From: Pseudomonadota bacterium
Lineage (GTDB): Bacteria > Pseudomonadota > Gammaproteobacteria > Steroidobacterales > Steroidobacteraceae
Length of the DNA stretch: 64,000 bases
Direction: 5' to 3'
Assembly: GCA_026398735.1 (NCBI GenBank)
Contig: JAPLSH010000019.1
Coordinates: forward strand, 87,304-151,303
Shown: positions 59,478-64,000 of the stretch, one piece after another
Numbering within the stretch: the first letter of the stretch is position 1
Layout: the number at the start of each line of letters is the position of its first letter
The notes under the pieces: generated by a model
The model's database searches: none
Seen by the model: the letters and a program-made list of their open reading frames with translations, nothing else
Told to the model about the DNA's origin: nothing
Made by a program: the position numbers and the translations under genes

Positions 59478-61694
59478 TCAGGCGAACTTCACGCCCGACT
59501 GGCTGAACGGCAGCACATGCGTGGGCTTGCCCGTGAGCACAGCGATGGCGTTGGCCACAGCCGGTGCGATGGGCGGCAGACCCGGCTCACCGATGCCGGT
59601 GGGCTTGGCGTCTGACGGCACGATGTGCACTTCAACCGACGGCATCTGGTGCATGCGCAGCACCTGATAATCGTGGAAGTTGGACTGCTCGACGACACCG
59701 TCCTTGAGCGTGACGGCGCCGCTGATGGCAGCACCCAGACCCAAGCCGATGGACGACTCGACCTGCATGGCCACGATCTGCGGGTTGATGGCGCGACCGC
59801 AGCTGATGCCACTGACCACACGCTCTACCTTGAAGCTGCCATCGGCTGCCTGTGACACCTCTACGACGTGCGCGGCAATGCTGCCGAAGCACTCGTGCAC
59901 GGCCACGCCGCGAGCACGACCGGCCGGCAGCGCGCTGCCCCAGCCTGACTTCTCGACGGCCAGGTTGAGTGCAGCCAGATGGTGCGGCTGGTTGGCGAGC
60001 AACTTGCGACGCAGCTCGACCGGGTCCTGCTTGGTGCCGCGGGCGATGTCATCGAGGAAGCACTCGATGGCATAGGCGGTGTGGGTGGAACCCACCGAAC
60101 GCCACCACTGCACGGTCACCGGGGAGGTGGGCGAGTGCAGATCGACCAAGCGGTTGGCGATGGCATAGGGGAAGTTGGCGCCCGTGCCTTCGACCGACAG
60201 CGGGTCAATCTTGCTCTTGCCCATCATGGCGGCCATCGGCGTACCGGCCAGCAGTGACTGACCCACGACGCGCTGTTGCCAGCCGGTGATGTTGCCCTGT
60301 GCGTCCACACCGGCCTTGATGCTGTGCAGGAACATGGGGCGATAGAAACCGCCATGTACGTCGTCTTCACGCGACCAGATCATCTTGACCGGCTTGCCGT
60401 TGCCGCCAACCTTGGCGATGACTGCGGCCTCTTGAGTGAAGTCGGCCATCGGGTTGGAGCGACGGCCGAAGCTGCCACCGGCATACAGCGTGTTGATCTT
60501 GACCTGCTCGGGCTTGATGCCCAATGCACCGGCCACCATGGCCTGGTCGATGGTCTGCAGCTGAGCGCCAAACCACATTTCGCAACCGGCCTCGGTGACC
60601 TGTGCAACGCAGTTGAGCGGCTCCATCGGCGCATGCGACAGATAGGGGAACTCGTACGTGGCTTCAAACTGCGTAGTTGCTGCAGCCAATGCCTTGGGGG
60701 CATTACCAGCCTTGAAGACTTCATCACCAGGCTTGGTGGCCAGTGTCTTATAGGCGGCCATGATCTGCGCACTGCTGCGCTTCTCGGCCTTGCTGTCGTC
60801 CCAGACAACCTTGACTGCTTCGCGAGCCTTCTTGGCAGTCCAGTAGTCTTTGGCCAATACAGCCACGCCTTCGCGCACCGAGGTCTTGAACTTCACCACA
60901 TCACTGACGCCCGGGATGGCCTTGGCGGCCTCGGCATCGAATGACTTCAGGGTGCTGCCAAAACGCGGCGGCCCGATAACCACAGCGACCAGCATGTCCG
61001 GCAGTTTGACGTCCTGCGTGTAGGTGGCCGCAGCCGACGACTTGGCCTTGGCGTCGACGCGCTGCAGGTCGGCCTTGCCGATCAGCGTGAACTTGGCCGG
61101 ATCCTTGAGCGTGACGTTGGCCGGCACTTCGAGCTTGGCAGCATCGGCCACCAGTTCGCCAAAGCCTGCTTTGTTGCTGCCGCTGCTGACAACGCCGTTG
61201 CTGACGCTGATGCTGTCTGCAGCAACCTTCCACTTGGCTGCAGCAGCTGCAACCAGCATGGCGCGGGCGGTGGCACCGACCTTGCGCATTTCTTCGTAGC
61301 TGCTGGCAATGGAGTTGCTGCCGCCGGTGCCCTGCATGCCAAAGCCCGGGTTGGCATAGCGGGTGGGGTCTGCCGGAGCAGCCTCGACCACAACCTTGCT
61401 CCAGTCGGCATCAAGCTCTTCGGCAATGATGGTGGCGATACCGGTGAAAACGCCTTGGCCGATCTCTGCGTTGCGGCAGATGACGGTGACGATGCCGTCA
61501 TCGCCCAGGCGCAGGAAGTTGCCAGAGACAAACTGTGCGCCGGTGGGCTTGAAGTTGTTGCCCGCGCAGGCGGTGAGCAGCGGGCCGGTCATGACGGCCA
61601 AGCTGAGGCCGGCGCTGGTCTTGAGCAGCGTGCGGCGGGTGGCGTCGGGCAGTGCGTCAGTTTTGACGATGCTGATCTGCGTAGTGTCGTTCAT
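59478..61694 (-). CDS. iorB: Isoquinoline 1-oxidoreductase-type molybdoenzyme, large subunit
   Basis: A 738-residue molybdopterin-binding subunit of the xanthine-oxidase family, IorB branch. A twin-arginine leader with a lipobox ([18 protein letters not shown], then LLTACAG) suggests export. Family blocks include [58 protein letters not shown] and [16 protein letters not shown]. Such enzymes hydroxylate N-heterocycles or oxidise aldehydes with a Mo-cytosine dinucleotide cofactor. The start is at the ATG 61694; the longer open frame is artefactual. IorA is encoded 11 bp upstream. Confidence 0.9.
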   Translation of the reverse strand: MNDTTQISIVKTDALPDATRRTLLKTSAGLSLAVMTGPLLTACAGNNFKPTGAQFVSGNFLRLGDDGIVTVICRNAEIGQGVFTGIATIIAEELDADWSKVVVEAAPADPTRYANPGFGMQGTGGSNSIASSYEEMRKVGATARAMLVAAAAAKWKVAADSISVSNGVVSSGSNKAGFGELVADAAKLEVPANVTLKDPAKFTLIGKADLQRVDAKAKSSAAATYTQDVKLPDMLVAVVIGPPRFGSTLKSFDAEAAKAIPGVSDVVKFKTSVREGVAVLAKDYWTAKKAREAVKVVWDDSKAEKRSSAQIMAAYKTLATKPGDEVFKAGNAPKALAAATTQFEATYEFPYLSHAPMEPLNCVAQVTEAGCEMWFGAQLQTIDQAMVAGALGIKPEQVKINTLYAGGSFGRRSNPMADFTQEAAVIAKVGGNGKPVKMIWSREDDVHGGFYRPMFLHSIKAGVDAQGNITGWQQRVVGQSLLAGTPMAAMMGKSKIDPLSVEGTGANFPYAIANRLVDLHSPTSPVTVQWWRSVGSTHTAYAIECFLDDIARGTKQDPVELRRKLLANQPHHLAALNLAVEKSGWGSALPAGRARGVAVHECFGSIAAHVVEVSQAADGSFKVERVVSGISCGRAINPQIVAMQVESSIGLGLGAAISGAVTLKDGVVEQSNFHDYQVLRMHQMPSVEVHIVPSDAKPTGIGEPGLPPIAPAVANAIAVLTGKPTHVLPFSQSGVKFA

Positions 61695-61705
61695 GTGCTG
61701 TTCCT

Positions 61706-62164
61706 TCAGGCCAGGGCCGCAGAGGCGCGCTTGATGGCGGCGCGGATGCGAACGTAGGTGGCGCAGCGGCAGATGTTGCCGGTCATGGCCGCATCGATGT
61801 CTGCATCGGTGGGCTTGCTGTTTTGAGACAGCAGAGCGGTTGCGCTCATGATCTGGCCGGACTGGCAGTAGCCGCACTGGGCGACGTTCTCTGCAATCCA
61901 GGCGTCTTGCACGGCCTTGCCGACCTTCTCTGCACCGATGTTTTCGATGGTGGTGATCTTCTTGCCGGCGACAGCCGACAACGGCAGCACGCAGCTGCGC
62001 GTGGCCACGCCATCGACGTGCACGGTGCAGGCGCCGCACTGCGCCATACCGCAACCGAATTTGGTGCCCGTGAGGTTCAGGCTGTCGCGAAGCACCCACA
62101 GCAAGGGGGTGTCATCGGTGGCATCGGTCTCAAGCTTCTTGCCGTTGACGTCTAGCGTGGTCAT
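61706..62164 (-). CDS. iorA: [2Fe-2S] small subunit of the molybdoenzyme
   Basis: A 152-residue two-cluster iron-sulfur subunit with the plant-ferredoxin-type cluster ([20 protein letters not shown], then SC) and the second cluster ([11 protein letters not shown] and [13 protein letters not shown]). It relays electrons from the Mo centre in IorB. The two genes are one operon. It is divergent from xdhC with 97 bp between. Confidence 0.93.
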   Translation of the reverse strand: MTTLDVNGKKLETDATDDTPLLWVLRDSLNLTGTKFGCGMAQCGACTVHVDGVATRSCVLPLSAVAGKKITTIENIGAEKVGKAVQDAWIAENVAQCGYCQSGQIMSATALLSQNSKPTDADIDAAMTGNICRCATYVRIRAAIKRASAALA

Positions 62165-62261
62165 GGGATCCTCGAAAGCTGTGTGAGTCTAGGCGGGCAG
62201 TATGGCCGGCCGCGGCGCATATTATGGGACTTGCGCTGTGGCAACGGTAGACTTCTGACGC

Positions 62262-63293
62262 ATGCAAAACTCGCTCCGAAACGACCCGGATGACCTGCTC
62301 GGTGTCGCCCTGCAATGGCAGGCGGCTGGCAGCGCTGTCGCGTTGGCCACCGTGGTCGAAACCTGGGGCTCTGCGCCGCGTCCGGCCGGCAGCCAACTGG
62401 TCTGCAATGCGGCGGGTGAGTTTGTCGGCTCGGTGTCGGGTGGCTGCGTAGAGGTGGCGGTCATCGAGGCCGCCGCGCAGGTGATGACCAGCGGCCAAAC
62501 GCAGCTGCTGTCGTTTGGTGTCAGCGACGAGCAGGCCTGGTCCGTGGGCTTGGCCTGTGGCGGGCGCATCCGGGTGTTTGTTGAGCCGGTGGCAGAGCTG
62601 TCGCGTTGCGAAGGCTTGCAGGCGCTGCGCGCGGCACGGGCTGATGCGCGTGCCGTGGTGCGGGTAACGCCTTTAGATGGCGCGCTGCCGCAGGTGCTGG
62701 ATCCGCAGTCCTTGCCGATCCACCTGTCTGCAGAGTTGAGCGCTGCCGTGAACACAGTGCTGGTCACAGATCGTGCCCAAGTGATTACCGAGAATGGCAT
62801 CGAGAGTTTGGTAGCACCGTGCAATCCGCCGCTGCGCATGGTGATAGTGGGTGCTGTGCACATCAGCGAATCGCTGTGCCGCCTGGCACTAGAGCTGGGC
62901 TATCGCGTCACGGTCATCGATCCGCGCGCCGGCTTTGCCCGTGAGAGTTTGTTCAGTGGCGTGCAGCTGATTAACCAGTGGCCGCAAGAAGCTTTTGCCG
63001 GCTTGCAAGTTGATGCACGCACGGCGGTGGTGCTGCTGACTCACGATCCAAAGATCGATGATCCTGCCTTGGAGTGCGTGTTGAGCTCGCCGGTGTTCTA
63101 CATCGGCGCGCTTGGGTCCACACGCACGCATGCGCGGCGCTTGCAGCGCCTGGCAGAGCGCGGTTGGACGGATGCGCAGCTGGCACGCATCAACGGGCCT
63201 GCGGGGCTTGCCATTGGTGCGCGCACACCGGCAGAGATTGCCTTGTCGGTGTTGGCACAGGCCACGCAGTGCCTGCGACAGGCGCGTTCATGA
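62262..63293 (+). CDS. XdhC/CoxI-family molybdenum cofactor insertion factor
   Basis: A 343-residue XdhC-like protein with the conserved GSAPRPAGSQLVCN, VGSVSGGCVEVAV and a C-terminal Rossmann-like domain (MVIVGAVHISESLCRLALEL). XdhC/CoxI proteins bind the Mo cofactor and insert it into xanthine-oxidase-type enzymes. The neighbouring IorAB is the obvious client. It is coupled to the next gene by an ATGA overlap. Confidence 0.88.
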   Translation: MQNSLRNDPDDLLGVALQWQAAGSAVALATVVETWGSAPRPAGSQLVCNAAGEFVGSVSGGCVEVAVIEAAAQVMTSGQTQLLSFGVSDEQAWSVGLACGGRIRVFVEPVAELSRCEGLQALRAARADARAVVRVTPLDGALPQVLDPQSLPIHLSAELSAAVNTVLVTDRAQVITENGIESLVAPCNPPLRMVIVGAVHISESLCRLALELGYRVTVIDPRAGFARESLFSGVQLINQWPQEAFAGLQVDARTAVVLLTHDPKIDDPALECVLSSPVFYIGALGSTRTHARRLQRLAERGWTDAQLARINGPAGLAIGARTPAEIALSVLAQATQCLRQARS

Positions 63294-64000
63294 AGTTTGG
63301 TGAGGTACCGGTCGCTGCTGCTGCCGGCTGCTTGCTGGCACATGGCCTGAAGCAGGGCGCGGTGGTGTTTCGCAAAGGACGCTTGTTGTCTGCAGCTGAT
63401 GTGTTCGCGTTACAAGCAGAGGGTGTAGATAAAGTAATCGTCGCGCAGCTGGATGGCGACGATGTACCCGAAGATGTTGCAGCGCAGGCGCTGGCTGATG
63501 CGCTGTGCGGCGCCGGTGCGCACAGCACGAAGGCCAACACCGGTCGTGCCAATCTGCTGGCTGATGCGCACGGTCTTGCGGTGGTGGATGCTGGGCGCAT
63601 TCATGCAATCAATGCCGTGCATGAGTCGTTGACCGTGGCGACAGTGCCGCCCTTCGAGCCGATCGCCTCAGGGCAGATGTTGGCCACCATCAAGATTATT
63701 CCTTATGCCGTGCCGCGCGCTGCGTTGCAGCAGGCATTGGCGCTGGCACAGGGCGCTACGCCTGCGCTTAGTGTCGCGGCGTTTGTGCCGCGACGTGTTG
63801 CCCTGGCCATGACCCGTTTGGCCGATACGCGCGCAGCAGTCTTGGCCAAGATGCGCGAGGCAGTGGCCAAGCGCCTGCAGCCGCTGAGCTCTCCGCTGCA
63901 ATGTGAAGCAGTGGTGCAACACGACGTGCAGGCACTGGCCAGCGTGCTGCGTGCATGGGCCGATGCCGACGCAGCCGATGTGCTGTTGATCAGCGGTATT
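63290..64000 (+). CDS. Molybdopterin-binding protein, 5' part (MoeA-like/NTP-transferase fusion type)
   Basis: The 237 visible residues begin KFGEVPVAAAAGCLLAHGLK and continue with VFRKGRLLSAADVFALQAEG and KIIPYAVPRAALQQAL. This matches the N-terminal part of proteins that fuse a MoaB/MoeA-like molybdopterin-binding domain to a MobA-like nucleotidyltransferase; that second part lies beyond the window. Such proteins make the cytosine dinucleotide form of the cofactor. It is probably cotranscribed with xdhC and serves IorAB. Confidence 0.8.
   Translation, partial: MKFGEVPVAAAAGCLLAHGLKQGAVVFRKGRLLSAADVFALQAEGVDKVIVAQLDGDDVPEDVAAQALADALCGAGAHSTKANTGRANLLADAHGLAVVDAGRIHAINAVHESLTVATVPPFEPIASGQMLATIKIIPYAVPRAALQQALALAQGATPALSVAAFVPRRVALAMTRLADTRAAVLAKMREAVAKRLQPLSSPLQCEAVVQHDVQALASVLRAWADADAADVLLISGI

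Noticed and set aside
61695-62099. Fusion of iorA and iorB
   Set aside because: The long frame reads iorA sequence out of frame; iorB has its own ATG and Tat leader at 61694.

Overview
The window looks like chromosomal DNA of a Gram-negative proteobacterium, most likely a gammaproteobacterium. The grounds are two TonB-dependent receptors, Tat-exported and c-type haem proteins, an H-NS-family protein, a proteobacterial tRNA set beside gltX, and moderately high GC with ATGA/GTGA gene overlaps. I cannot name a genus. No gene-free stretch exceeds about 260 bases.

Region by region. 1-7924 (minus strand) is a compact operon: ketoacyl synthase III, a degenerate metallo-beta-lactamase-fold protein, a dihaem DUF1592-type protein, a DUF1552 (HXXSHH) protein, an ankyrin-repeat protein and the start of a PQQ alcohol dehydrogenase. 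8009-13453 holds ordinary accessory genes (Trp-rich protein, FAD oxidoreductase, RutB, phosphoglycerol-transferase-like protein, a secreted hypothetical protein, a Tat-type SDR). 13709-23665 is an accessory island. It starts with an AAA ATPase cut off by a decayed IS3-family element, whose other side is the 3' half of a vapC gene. A dense run of type II toxin-antitoxin (TA) loci follows: mazEF, hipB with a hipA remnant, a lone XRE gene, fitA with a fitB remnant, higBA, an XRE remnant, tumEA, a deleted relE with its antitoxin, two more XRE genes, and a relE/XRE pair. Antitoxins are repeatedly intact while the toxins are broken. 23684-27885 has a TonB receptor, H-NS and another higBA. 27960-33356 has gabD, an amidohydrolase, an NAD(P)-binding protein, a second ankyrin protein and brnTA.

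33370-46751 reads as a quinate/shikimate catabolic cluster: AroE-type dehydrogenase, TonB receptor, PQQ dehydrogenase, ThuA-like protein, cytochrome c, MFS permease, type II dehydroquinase, 3-dehydroshikimate dehydratase, TetR regulator, PcaC-like decarboxylase and a second MFS permease. The expected flow is quinate/shikimate to dehydroquinate/dehydroshikimate to protocatechuate. Two similar dyads lying between the -35 and -10 boxes of two promoters suggest joint TetR control.

46765-52063 carries an RlmN-like radical-SAM enzyme coupled to a HEPN protein, a DUF4197 protein, a BciA-like reductase, tRNA-Val, gltX and tRNA-Ala. 52115-58529 is a second copy of the DUF1592/DUF1552/ankyrin module beside an MBL-fold gene that keeps its metal motif. 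It ends at a 47-bp 3' fragment of tRNA-Glu and a 49-bp-period tandem array, a likely island-integration scar, followed by a relE/parD-type pair. 59478-64000 holds an isoquinoline-oxidoreductase-type molybdoenzyme (iorAB) with divergent XdhC and a molybdopterin-binding protein that runs off the end.

The two most interesting features are the duplicated, functionally uncharacterised dihaem/HXXSHH/ankyrin module and the TA island with systematically decayed toxins.
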